From contig NZ_CP129966.1 of the NCBI RefSeq assembly GCF_030503595.1, positions 992,001 to 1,056,000 on the forward strand: DNA of 64,000 bases, written 5' to 3'. This stretch comes from Corynebacterium sp. P4-C1 (GTDB taxonomy: Bacteria > Actinomycetota > Actinomycetes > Mycobacteriales > Mycobacteriaceae). The position numbers and the translations under genes were made by a program. The first letter of the stretch is position 1; each line of letters starts with the position of its first letter. Below, piece by piece: positions 8,226 to 16,449 of the stretch. The notes beneath the pieces were generated by a model. It saw nothing but the letters and a program-made list of their open reading frames with translations, was not told where the DNA came from and did no database searches.

Positions 8226-9773
8226 TCAGTCTAGCTGGTCCTCACGCAGGACCGAGATCGCCGTCGAACCGCCCCCAGAAGCAGCGGGCTTATCGACGTC
8301 ATCCTCTTCCTCTTCTTCCTGCTCTTCCTCCTGCGTTTCCCCGTCCGCGGGATCATGCTCCGGTTCCTCTTCCTCCGGTTCCTCTCGCAGATCAGCTTGC
8401 TCTGCCTCATCTGCCTCATCTGCCTCGGCGCCGTTGTCGGACTCTTCGGACTCTTCGGACTCTTCGGACTGTTCCTCAGGGTCGTCTTCAGGCTCTTCCG
8501 GTTCTGCCTCTTCTGCATCTGCTTCTTCAGGCTCTTCCTGCTCCGGCTCAGCCGTGTCCTTGTGCGCGAAGCGGGCGACGAGATAGGCGGCCGCGCCGAC
8601 GACACCGACCCAGAGGGCGGCTGCGAGCGCGAAGAACCACGGATTGATGCCGATCCAGCCATAGGCACCGACCTCACCGCCGGACATCAGTCCAGCGAAC
8701 ACCGCGAGGACTGCAACGAACACAGAGGAAATCAGGACTTCCTGCCAACCGAGGCGCTTGGACAGGACAAAGTGGATCATCACCGCAGCGGGCACCACGA
8801 GGAGTACCGGCGCCCACACCGGCACTTCTCCCGGGATAGCCGCGAACAGCGGGAACGGCGGCAGGGGCACCAGCACCGAACCGAAGAGGGAAACCCCGCC
8901 CTGAGCAATGTCGAAAGGAGCGCCGAGCAGAACACCCAGAGTGGCAAGCGCCGCATTCGGCAGGTACAGCACGCTCAAGGCGAACAGCGCGAGACCGCCG
9001 CCGGCCCCCAATGTCGGAAACTCCCCGAGGAGCCCGGAGAGCCTGCTGTAACCCGCGGCGAGCAGGAACAGGTAGACGACAGCCGCAGCCCCCAGCAGGC
9101 GGAGGGAGAGCATGATGGTCGCGCGGGCGGCGTCGTAAAGCGAATCAGGCGCGCCAAGACGTGTCAGCAAGGCCTTCCACAAACGGCCGCTCATGCCGCA
9201 CATCATTCCCACCACATGAACGAACACGGGAATAGCCAGGGCCTTGTGAATCGCTGGCGGAGAGACCGGGAAGACCGCGGCCGCATCGTCGATCATGAAC
9301 CACGCGACCGCGGACAACGTGAACGGGATGAGAACGACTAGGCCGAAAATCGCGTACAAGTCGAGAATGCTCACCCGGTCGCGGGTGGCCACACGCACGC
9401 GCCACGCAATGAGCGCCGCCACACCGATGGCGGGCAGCAACGGAATCGCGCCGAGCGTCACCCCCTGGAAGCTGACAGGCACGCCGTGGAGGACGAACCA
9501 CGTCTCGGCCACCGCAGATGCCATCGCGGCAAGACGCCCGCCGCTCAACAAGACCGTCCCCAGGCACACAGCGACGATGCCGAGCACCACGATCAGGTTC
9601 GGGATGCCCACGAACGGCAGGTAGTGGCGCACCCGTTCCTTCATTGTCGTGGGCACCTTGTCCGCGGCGGGTGTGCGCGCAGCGGAGTTGGCCGTGCCCG
9701 CACGCAGGCGACGGCGGCTCACCGGCGTCGAAGTGCGGGTGGATCTACTCGGCGGACTAGACTTGTTGCTCAT
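8226..9773 (-). CDS. DUF6350 family multi-pass membrane protein with acidic tail
   Basis: The 515-aa protein has a basic Ser/Arg-rich N-terminus (about 1-45), then eight to ten transmembrane segments to about residue 400, then a roughly 100-residue low-complexity tail dominated by Glu, Asp and Ser. The family is conserved next to purN in actinobacteria (sometimes called PerM-like); its role is not established from sequence. I chose ATG 9773 (MSNKSS), preceded by GAAGGCA, rather than the longer frame to 9887, whose extra residues look non-coding. The acidic tail is encoded by short tandem DNA repeats. It leads the purN-purH unit. Confidence 0.8.
   Translation of the reverse strand: MSNKSSPPSRSTRTSTPVSRRRLRAGTANSAARTPAADKVPTTMKERVRHYLPFVGIPNLIVVLGIVAVCLGTVLLSGGRLAAMASAVAETWFVLHGVPVSFQGVTLGAIPLLPAIGVAALIAWRVRVATRDRVSILDLYAIFGLVVLIPFTLSAVAWFMIDDAAAVFPVSPPAIHKALAIPVFVHVVGMMCGMSGRLWKALLTRLGAPDSLYDAARATIMLSLRLLGAAAVVYLFLLAAGYSRLSGLLGEFPTLGAGGGLALFALSVLYLPNAALATLGVLLGAPFDIAQGGVSLFGSVLVPLPPFPLFAAIPGEVPVWAPVLLVVPAAVMIHFVLSKRLGWQEVLISSVFVAVLAVFAGLMSGGEVGAYGWIGINPWFFALAAALWVGVVGAAAYLVARFAHKDTAEPEQEEPEEADAEEAEPEEPEDDPEEQSEESEESEESDNGAEADEADEAEQADLREEPEEEEPEHDPADGETQEEEQEEEEEDDVDKPAASGGGSTAISVLREDQLD
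8402..8469. repeat. 9-bp tandem repeats inside the acidic-tail coding region
   Basis: CTGCCTCAT is repeated about three times in tandem (from 8402), and GGACTCTTC about three and a half times (8438-8469). Both have units of three codons, so copy changes would lengthen or shorten the Glu/Asp/Ser tail without shifting the frame. Confidence 0.8.
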
Positions 9774-9976
9774 TGCCTTCAACCTTGGCACGCGGATAGT
9801 GTAATCGGGCGCTAGGACACGATTATCTGACGGTGCTCCCGTTGGATGTAACGCATGAGCATGGGCACTCGAATATATGAATCTCACCGTTTAGGTTGCT
9901 TGTCGGACCGAGACTGGCTAGTGTTACCACCCGTAGATAACAAAGAGGTTACGATTCCGGAACGAACCGTTACCCA

Positions 9977-10708
9977 ATGACGATCTCAACGAGGTACACC
10001 TTGAACTCTTCGAGCGCACGCCGCACTGCAGGCAAGCACCGCAAGCAGAGCCCCAACAAGGGTCGTGTCGCACTGGTCGCAGTCGCTACCGGTGCAGTCG
10101 CATCCGGCGGCATCTCCGCTGCTTCCGCCGCAAACGCCGACAACGCTGGTGCAGCACAGGCTGCAGTCGACAACGCTGGCACCCCCGACGAGATCGCAGG
10201 TGCAGCCCCGCAGATCCTCACGATCAGCGAGTACAAGCCGGTCGACAACCTTTCTGAACAGCTGGGGAAGGCTGTTGAGTACGCGAAGGTCCGCAGCGCC
10301 GCCGATCTGGCGGCCCGCGCCCCCCTGTCCGTGAAGCCGGCTGAAGGTGCCTTCACCTCCGGCTTCGCCCCGCGTTGGGGCACTTTCCACAAGGGCATCG
10401 ACATCGCCAACGCGGTCGGCACCCCGATTGTCGCCGTCGAGGACGGCGAGGTCATCGACTCTGGCCCGGCCAATGGCTTCGGCAACTGGATCCGCCTGCG
10501 CCACGAGGACGGCACCGTCACCGTCTACGGACACATGGAGACCCTGGATGTCGCCGTCGGCGAGAAGGTTCATGCCGGCCAGAAGATCGCCGGTATGGGT
10601 TCCCGTGGCTTCTCCACCGGTTCCCACCTCCACTTCGAGGTGCACCCGAACGGCGGCGAGGCAATCGACCCGGCCCCGTGGCTGAAGGAACGCGGCATCA
10701 ATCTCTAA
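9977..10708 (+). CDS. secreted M23-family metallopeptidase
   Basis: This 243-aa protein has a basic N-terminus (SSSARRTAGKHRKQ) leading into a hydrophobic signal segment that ends around SAASA, then a linker, then an M23 (LytM) domain from about residue 120. The zinc ligands are visible in HKGIDIA (HxxxD) and HLHFE (HxH), so catalysis is likely intact. It would cut peptide cross-links of peptidoglycan outside the membrane. A TTG at 10001 with GAGG six bases upstream is an attractive alternative start that gives the usual short basic N-terminus. Several GTTAC words occur upstream (9923, 9948, 9969), possibly regulator sites. It is followed by a terminator and a second M23 gene. Confidence 0.9.
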   Translation: MTISTRYTLNSSSARRTAGKHRKQSPNKGRVALVAVATGAVASGGISAASAANADNAGAAQAAVDNAGTPDEIAGAAPQILTISEYKPVDNLSEQLGKAVEYAKVRSAADLAARAPLSVKPAEGAFTSGFAPRWGTFHKGIDIANAVGTPIVAVEDGEVIDSGPANGFGNWIRLRHEDGTVTVYGHMETLDVAVGEKVHAGQKIAGMGSRGFSTGSHLHFEVHPNGGEAIDPAPWLKERGINL

Positions 10709-10720
10709 GAAATCCTTCAC

Positions 10721-10750
10721 TTCCCTCCGGTTCGCCGGGGGGAATTTTTT
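10721..10750 (+). terminator. rho-independent terminator after the first M23 gene
   Basis: The hairpin TTCCCTCCGG-TTCG-CCGGGGGGAA is followed directly by six T, 12 bases after the stop codon. The GNRA/UUCG-type tetraloop and the T run make it convincing. Confidence 0.9.
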
Positions 10751-10841
10751 CATGCCTCACTACCCCCGCCATTAATTCACAGTGTTCACACTAGCCACAC
10801 TAGTTCACTCCCCTAACCAGCTGTTTTGTGCGAATTGAACA

Positions 10842-10869
10842 GTTTTTCCGCATGTCAGAGCGGAAAAAC
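10842..10869. repeat. perfect 10-bp inverted repeat upstream of the second M23 gene
   Basis: GTTTTTCCGC and GCGGAAAAAC are separated by 8 bases, about 95 bases before the start codon. There is no T run, so it looks like an operator or a structured 5' leader element rather than a terminator. Confidence 0.7.
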
Positions 10870-10963
10870 GGCGTTGCCCGCGGAGTAATGGGCCGATAGC
10901 ATGTTGCGGGTTGGAAAAACCATGCCTGTTTACTGGTTCCGCAACGAATCGAAGAAGGACGAC

Positions 10964-11644
10964 ATGAAACGACGCCTACTCGTCGCCGCCGTGGCGCTCG
11001 CCATACCCCTGACCGCCATCCCCGCCCACGCGATCTCCGTCTCTGTCAACGGACAGCAAGTAGAAGAGATCGGCCCCGCCCTGCCGTCGATCGGCATGGC
11101 GCTCGACGACATCTTCACCAAGGGCGCCACTGTCTCCGCCGCCGGATACAGCATCGTGTACGACCCGCGTGCTCTGCCTGAGTACAACGAGGAGGAAGCC
11201 ACCGCCGGCGTCCCCACCACTTCAGTCACTCCGCAGACCGGAACCACATCGAACGGCAACAAGGTCGTCATGCCGGCAGAGGGCCGCTTCACGTCGGGCT
11301 ACGGTCCGCGCTGGGGCAGCTTCCACTACGGCATCGACATCGCCAACGACCCCGGCACCCCGATCCTCGCGGTCATGGACGGCACCGTGATCAACGCAGG
11401 CCCCGCCCAAGGCTTCGGCAAGTGGGTGCGCGTGCGCCACGACGACGGGTCGATCAGCGTTTACGGCCACGTCCGCTCGTTCAACGTGAACGTCGGCGAC
11501 CACGTCACAGCCGGCCAGCAGATCGCCGAAATGGGCAGCGAAGGCCACTCCACCGGACCGCACCTGCACTTCGAGATCATGCCGGACGGCGAGAACAAGG
11601 TGGACCCGGTTCCGTGGTTCGCCGAGCGCGGCATCACGGTCTAA
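10964..11644 (+). CDS. secreted M23-family metallopeptidase
   Basis: The 226-aa product has a clean Sec signal peptide (MKRRLLVAAVALAIPLTAIP, cleavage near AHA) and a C-terminal M23 domain. The zinc motifs are HYGIDIAND and HLHFEIM, and GYGPRWGSFHYG is very similar to the first M23 protein (GFAPRWGTFHKG), so the pair arose by duplication. ATG 10964 has GAAGGA seven bases upstream and directly begins the signal peptide, so the longer frame from 10901 is rejected. It is a probable peptidoglycan endopeptidase. The gene is convergent with pcrA (three bases between stops). Confidence 0.92.
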   Translation: MKRRLLVAAVALAIPLTAIPAHAISVSVNGQQVEEIGPALPSIGMALDDIFTKGATVSAAGYSIVYDPRALPEYNEEEATAGVPTTSVTPQTGTTSNGNKVVMPAEGRFTSGYGPRWGSFHYGIDIANDPGTPILAVMDGTVINAGPAQGFGKWVRVRHDDGSISVYGHVRSFNVNVGDHVTAGQQIAEMGSEGHSTGPHLHFEIMPDGENKVDPVPWFAERGITV

Positions 11645-11647
11645 GCG

Positions 11648-13942
11648 CTACAGCTTCTCCATTGGCACACCGCCGATGAGCATCAAGCGCACCGTGCCAC
11701 TCGAACCGAAATCGATGGTGACGGTCTCGCGCGGACCGACACCGTCGACGCTCATGACCGTGCCCAGCCCGTACTTCGCGTGGTTGACCCGGTCCCCCTT
11801 AGCCAGCTGAAGGTTCTTGTTCACCTTCACACTGCTCTCGCTGCGGCGCTTCGGCCGCCGCGCGGGCACCGGGCTCCCCCACGCGTCCGAGGAGAAGGAG
11901 CGCTCCGGTTCGACCCGCCGCCAGTCGACGAGGTCCTCAGGGACCTCTGCGAGGAAGCGACTGGCCGGGTTGGTCACCGGAGATCCCCACGACGAACGCA
12001 GCATCGCGCGTGTCAGGTACAGGCGCTCACGCGCGCGGGTAATCCCCACATAGGCCAGTCGGCGTTCCTCTGCCAGCTCGTCCGGGTCGCCGAGGGCACG
12101 GAGGTGGGGGAACTGCCCGTCCTCCCAGCCGGTGACGAAGACGACGGGGAACTCCAGCCCCTTTGCGGTGTGGAGAGTCATCAAGGTGACCACACCCTGT
12201 CCCTCATCCGGAATCTGGTCCGCATCAGCCACCAGCGAGACGCGCTCCAGGAATGCCTGCAACGACCCCGGTCGGGCTTCTCCGCTCTCAGGGTCGAAGT
12301 CCTCGTACGCCATCTGGTTCGCCGCGTCGGAGGAGAATTCCCGGGCCACAGAGACCAACTCGTTGAGGTTGTCCAGCCGGGCCCCGTCCTGCGGGTCGTT
12401 GGAGGCTTCCAGCTCTGCCCGGTACCCCGTCGCGTCCAGGATGCGGGCGACCAGTCCCCCGAGATCCGGCATGCCGGTCACCTCGTTGACCAGCTCGTCC
12501 ATATCCGTGCGCAGTCCGTGCAAAAGGTCCACGAAGCCGGAAATCGCGTTGCGGGAACGGGAGGTGATGGCCTCGCCTTCGCCGCCGGCGATGTCGATAA
12601 GCGCCTGACCGAAACTGATCCGGTGATTGTCCGCGTACAGCGCCACCATCGCTTGAGCCTTGTCGCCGATGCCGCGCTTGGGAACGTTGATGATGCGGCG
12701 CATGCTCACCGAATCGTCGGGGTTCTCCAGCACGCGCAGGTAGGCTACGATGTCGCGGATCTCCTTGCGCTCGTAGAAACGTGTGCCGCCGACGACCTTG
12801 TACGGGATCCCGGCGCGGATGAAGATGTCTTCGAGCGCGCGCGACGAGTTATTCGTGCGGTACATGACCGCGATATCGGAATACGGGATGTTCTTGTCGG
12901 CTAGGGCATCGACCTCACTGGCGACGAAGCGGGCCTCATCGTGCTCGTTGTCCGCCACGTAGCCGACGATCTTCTCCCCCTGCCCCAGATCCGTCCACAA
13001 CTTCTTCGGGCGGCGCCCGGCATTCTGCGCGATCACCGCGTTGGCAGCGGCGAGAATATTCTGCGTGGAGCGGTAGTTCTGCTCCAGCATGATCGTCGTG
13101 GCATCCGGGTAGTCGCGCTCGAATTCCTCGATATTGCGTATCGTCGCACCGCGGAAGGCGTAGATCGACTGGTCCGAGTCGCCCACGACAGCCAATTCCG
13201 GCGCGTCGGGGCCGTCCCCCACCAATGTGTGGATGAGCTCGTACTGCGCGTGGTTGGTGTCCTGGTACTCATCCACCAGCACGTGGCGGAACCGGCGACG
13301 GTAATACTCCACCACCTCGGGATGACGTTTGAACATGCCGACGACTTCCCCGATCAGGTCGTCAAAGTCCACGGCATTCGCCTCGCGCAAACGCCGCTGG
13401 TACTCGGAGTAGACCTTGGCCACTGTCACCTCGAAGGGATTCTTCGTCTTCTCCGCGTTCGACAGCGCCTGCCCCGGACCAATCAACTCATTCTTCAAAT
13501 TGGAAATCGCGTTTGCCAGCGCACGCGGCGAGAACTTCTTCAGGTCCAGGTTCGCCTCTTTGGCGATCATGCCCAAAAGCCGGCGGGAATCATCCCCGTC
13601 ATAAATGGTGAAATTCGTGTTCAGCCCATTGACCAGCTGAGCCTGCTGGCGCAGGATGCGTACGCACACCGAGTGGAATGTGGCCACCCACATCCGCTCC
13701 GCCTGCGGCCCGATGAGTTGACTGACGCGCTCCTTCATCTCCGCGGCGGCCTTGTTGGTGAAGGTGATGGCCAAGATCTCCCACGGCGCCACCCCGCGTT
13801 GCTGCAGCAAATAGGCGATGCGCCGCGTCAGCACAGCAGTCTTGCCGGACCCCGCTCCAGCGACGATGAGCAGCGGACTGCCGGCGTGCTCAACGGCGGC
13901 CTTCTGCTGCGGATTCAACCCCAAAATCAAATCTGTTCCCAT
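11648..13942 (-). CDS. pcrA: ATP-dependent DNA helicase PcrA/UvrD
   Basis: This 764-aa superfamily 1A 3'-5' helicase acts in nucleotide excision repair and replication-fork clearance. The order of motifs is complete: Q motif LNPQQKAAVEH, Walker A AGAGSGKTAVLTRR, TFTNKAAAEMKER, VDEYQDTNHAQYE (motif II), VGDSDQSIYAFRGA (motif III), LEQNYRSTQNIL (IV), VTLMTLHTAKGLEFPVVF (V) and EERRLAYVGITRARERL (VI). A Tudor-like C-terminal segment (KGDRVNHAKYGLGTVMSVDG) matches PcrA. ATG 13942 (MGTDLILG) fits the family N-terminus; the upstream ATG at 13990 adds unconserved residues. Confidence 0.96.
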   Translation of the reverse strand: MGTDLILGLNPQQKAAVEHAGSPLLIVAGAGSGKTAVLTRRIAYLLQQRGVAPWEILAITFTNKAAAEMKERVSQLIGPQAERMWVATFHSVCVRILRQQAQLVNGLNTNFTIYDGDDSRRLLGMIAKEANLDLKKFSPRALANAISNLKNELIGPGQALSNAEKTKNPFEVTVAKVYSEYQRRLREANAVDFDDLIGEVVGMFKRHPEVVEYYRRRFRHVLVDEYQDTNHAQYELIHTLVGDGPDAPELAVVGDSDQSIYAFRGATIRNIEEFERDYPDATTIMLEQNYRSTQNILAAANAVIAQNAGRRPKKLWTDLGQGEKIVGYVADNEHDEARFVASEVDALADKNIPYSDIAVMYRTNNSSRALEDIFIRAGIPYKVVGGTRFYERKEIRDIVAYLRVLENPDDSVSMRRIINVPKRGIGDKAQAMVALYADNHRISFGQALIDIAGGEGEAITSRSRNAISGFVDLLHGLRTDMDELVNEVTGMPDLGGLVARILDATGYRAELEASNDPQDGARLDNLNELVSVAREFSSDAANQMAYEDFDPESGEARPGSLQAFLERVSLVADADQIPDEGQGVVTLMTLHTAKGLEFPVVFVTGWEDGQFPHLRALGDPDELAEERRLAYVGITRARERLYLTRAMLRSSWGSPVTNPASRFLAEVPEDLVDWRRVEPERSFSSDAWGSPVPARRPKRRSESSVKVNKNLQLAKGDRVNHAKYGLGTVMSVDGVGPRETVTIDFGSSGTVRLMLIGGVPMEKL

Positions 13943-14028
13943 GATGGCTACTACCGTACTTGGCGGGGTGGACCACCCGGCCGCACCCATTCGAACGCCT
14001 TGTGGAATTCGTGGCAGAATCAGTGGTT

Positions 14029-14328
14029 ATGAGCGTGGATAACAGCGATATCAGGCACCCGTCCGGCACTGACGATCCGTTGTCGGACGAGGAAATCCAG
14101 GCCTACCGCAAAGAAATCGACCGGCTCGACCGGGTGATCCTGGATGCGGTCAAGCGGCGTTCGGAGATCTCGTCCGCCGTCGGCAAGACCCGCATGGGCT
14201 CCGGCGGAACGCGCCTCGTCCACACCCGGGAAGTGGCCATCATCAACCAGTTCCGGGACGAGTTGGGCGAAGAAGGCCCCAACCTCGCCGCGATTCTGCT
14301 GCGGCTCGGCCGGGGCAAGCTGGGTTAG
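14029..14328 (+). CDS. chorismate mutase, AroQ (mycobacterial small type)
   Basis: This 99-aa all-helical enzyme converts chorismate to prephenate for Phe and Tyr synthesis. It carries IQAYRKEIDRLDRVILDAVK with the catalytic Arg, RRSEISSAVGKTR, and ends LLRLGRGKLG. That C-terminus resembles the tail of the M. tuberculosis secondary enzyme, which contacts DAHP synthase to become fully active, so similar dependence is likely here. ATG 14029 is preceded by CAGAAT eight bases upstream, suggesting leaderless transcription. It is divergent from pcrA. Confidence 0.92.
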   Translation: MSVDNSDIRHPSGTDDPLSDEEIQAYRKEIDRLDRVILDAVKRRSEISSAVGKTRMGSGGTRLVHTREVAIINQFRDELGEEGPNLAAILLRLGRGKLG

Positions 14329-14333
14329 GCGGA

Positions 14334-14654
14334 CTAGTCCTGCTCGAGGGAGTCGAGAACGACCTCGAATTCAAGCAGCTCGGCTCCGGAAGCGACCGGC
14401 TTACGGGGCTCCTCGCCTTCCTTGTGGGCATGGGCCGCCTTCCCTTCTCCCGCCCACCAGTTCTTGTAGGACTCCTCATCGGCCCAGCGGGTGACTACGA
14501 AATAGCGGTCCTCCCCCTTCACTGGGCGCAGCAGCTGGAAGCCCTCGAAGCCCGGCTGGGCATCAATGGCGTGCTTGCGGGCAGCGAAGCGCTGCTCAAG
14601 CTGCTCGCCGGCACCTTCGGGGACGGTGATTGCGTTGATCTTCACGATGCTCAT
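14334..14654 (-). CDS. MhuD-like haem-degrading monooxygenase
   Basis: This 106-aa ABM-fold protein closely follows the pattern of mycobacterial MhuD (MxVVKINAIxVP ... GFEGFQLLRPVKGEDRYFVV ... LLEFEVVLD). The three residues that position haem in MhuD are all present at the same numbers: Asn7, Trp66 and His75. MhuD and IsdG-type enzymes cleave haem to release iron; MhuD yields mycobilin without CO. Here the gene stands alone, convergent with chorismate mutase (5 bases between stops) and divergent from pgi. No DtxR box was seen upstream. The product spectrum is inferred from family only. Confidence 0.85.
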   Translation of the reverse strand: MSIVKINAITVPEGAGEQLEQRFAARKHAIDAQPGFEGFQLLRPVKGEDRYFVVTRWADEESYKNWWAGEGKAAHAHKEGEEPRKPVASGAELLEFEVVLDSLEQD

Positions 14655-14750
14655 GCCTTCCTATTATGGCGCAAATGCGGGGCTGTTTTTCATTAGTCTG
14701 GGAAGCATTGACCGCTAACACCGTCTTCGATGCGCCCCTAAGGAGTGGCC

Positions 14751-16388
14751 ATGACTGATATCACTTCCACGACTGCCTGGAACGACCTGCTCAAGCTTCA
14801 CGCAGAGAAGAACAAGACGACGTTGCGCGAGCTCTTCGAACGCGATGACCAGCGCGCGGAGAAGTTCACGTTCGACGGCGCCGGCCTCCACGTGGACCTC
14901 TCGAAGAACCTGGTGGACGGCGAGATTCTCGAAGCCCTGGTTGCTCTCGCCGAGGAAGCGGACCTCAAGGGCGCAACCGAGAAGATGTTCACGGGTGCGC
15001 ACATCAACTCCACCGAGGACCGCGCTGTTCTGCACACCGCTCTGCGTATCCCGGCGGAACAGGACCTTTCCGTGAACGGGCAGGACGTGGCGGCGGATGT
15101 CCACGAGGTGTTGGGCCGGATGCGAGATTTCGCGTCCAAGCTGCGGTCGGGTGAGTGGCTCGGGCACACAGGCCACACGATCAAAAAGGTGGTCAACATC
15201 GGCATCGGCGGCTCCGACCTAGGGCCCGCAATGGCCACGAAAGCACTGCGCACGTATGCGACGGCCGGGATCACCGCCGAGTTCGTGTCCAACGTGGATC
15301 CGGCAGACATGACGAGCGTGCTCGACAACGCCGACCCGGGTGAAACACTGTTCATCGTCGCGTCGAAGACCTTCACCACCCAGGAGACGCTGTCCAACGC
15401 GCACGCCGCGAAGCGGTGGCTGCTAGAGCAGTTCGACGGCGATGAGTCCGCCATTGCGAAGCACTTCGTGGCAGTGTCCACGAATGCGGAGAAGGTCGCG
15501 GAATTCGGCATCGACACCGACAACATGTTCCCGTTCTGGGATTGGGTCGGCGGCCGCTATTCCGTGGATTCGGCGATCGGCCTGTCGCTCATGGCAGTCA
15601 TCGGCCCGCAGGACTTCATGCGCTTCCTCGAGGGTTTCCACGCCATGGACGAGCACTTCCGCAGTACACCGCTGGAGGAGAATATTCCGGCGCTAATGGG
15701 TCTGCTGAACATCTGGTACCGCAATTTCTACGGCACGGACACCCACGCCGTCCTCCCCTACTCCGAGGATCTTTCCCGCTTCCCCGCGTACCTCCAGCAG
15801 CTCACCATGGAGTCGAACGGCAAGAGCGTGCGTATCGACGGAACCCCGGTCACCTACGACACCGGCGAGATCTTCTGGGGCGAGCCCGGCACCAACGGCC
15901 AGCACGCCTTCTACCAGCTGATCCACCAGGGCACGACGATGGTGCCGGCCGATTTCATCGGGTTCGCCAACCCGAAGCAGGACCTGCCGACCGCTTCCGG
16001 CGAAGGCTCAATGCACGACCTGCTCATGGGTAATTTCTTCGCGCAGACAAAGGTGCTCGCATTCGGCAAGACCCGGCAAGAGGTCGAGGACGGCGGTGTG
16101 AGCCACGAGCTTTCCCCGCACAAGGTGATGCCGGGAAACCGCCCCACCACCACGATCCTCGCCCCCGAGCTCACCCCGCACGCCCTCGGTGCCCTCATCG
16201 CGCTATACGAGCACATCGTGTTCACCCAAGGCGTGATCTGGGGCATCAACTCCTTCGACCAGTGGGGCGTGGAGTTGGGCAAGGCCCAGGCCAATGAGCT
16301 CGCCGCTGCAGTTTCCGGTGAGGCTGCTCCCGACACCGGTGACTCCTCCACCGACGCGCTCATCGAGTGGTACCGCAGCAGTAAATAA
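14751..16388 (+). CDS. pgi: glucose-6-phosphate isomerase
   Basis: This 545-aa glycolytic enzyme interconverts glucose 6-phosphate and fructose 6-phosphate. The family signatures are [47 protein letters not shown], the catalytic Glu/His region [15 protein letters not shown] and the lysine region [13 protein letters not shown]. The length is normal. AAGGAG precedes ATG 14751 by six bases, which settles the start against the in-frame GTG at 14745. It is divergent from the MhuD-like gene. Confidence 0.98.
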   Translation: MTDITSTTAWNDLLKLHAEKNKTTLRELFERDDQRAEKFTFDGAGLHVDLSKNLVDGEILEALVALAEEADLKGATEKMFTGAHINSTEDRAVLHTALRIPAEQDLSVNGQDVAADVHEVLGRMRDFASKLRSGEWLGHTGHTIKKVVNIGIGGSDLGPAMATKALRTYATAGITAEFVSNVDPADMTSVLDNADPGETLFIVASKTFTTQETLSNAHAAKRWLLEQFDGDESAIAKHFVAVSTNAEKVAEFGIDTDNMFPFWDWVGGRYSVDSAIGLSLMAVIGPQDFMRFLEGFHAMDEHFRSTPLEENIPALMGLLNIWYRNFYGTDTHAVLPYSEDLSRFPAYLQQLTMESNGKSVRIDGTPVTYDTGEIFWGEPGTNGQHAFYQLIHQGTTMVPADFIGFANPKQDLPTASGEGSMHDLLMGNFFAQTKVLAFGKTRQEVEDGGVSHELSPHKVMPGNRPTTTILAPELTPHALGALIALYEHIVFTQGVIWGINSFDQWGVELGKAQANELAAAVSGEAAPDTGDSSTDALIEWYRSSK

Positions 16389-16449
16389 CATGAATGCAAA
16401 GGGCGCGGGAAACCGGAGGTTTGCCGCACGGCACAGATAAGATTTGTGC

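Noticed and set aside
13960..14028. N-terminal extension of chorismate mutase to 13960
   Set aside because: The extra residues overlap the divergent pcrA promoter and are not part of the AroQ fold; ATG 14029 fits the family and the leaderless layout.
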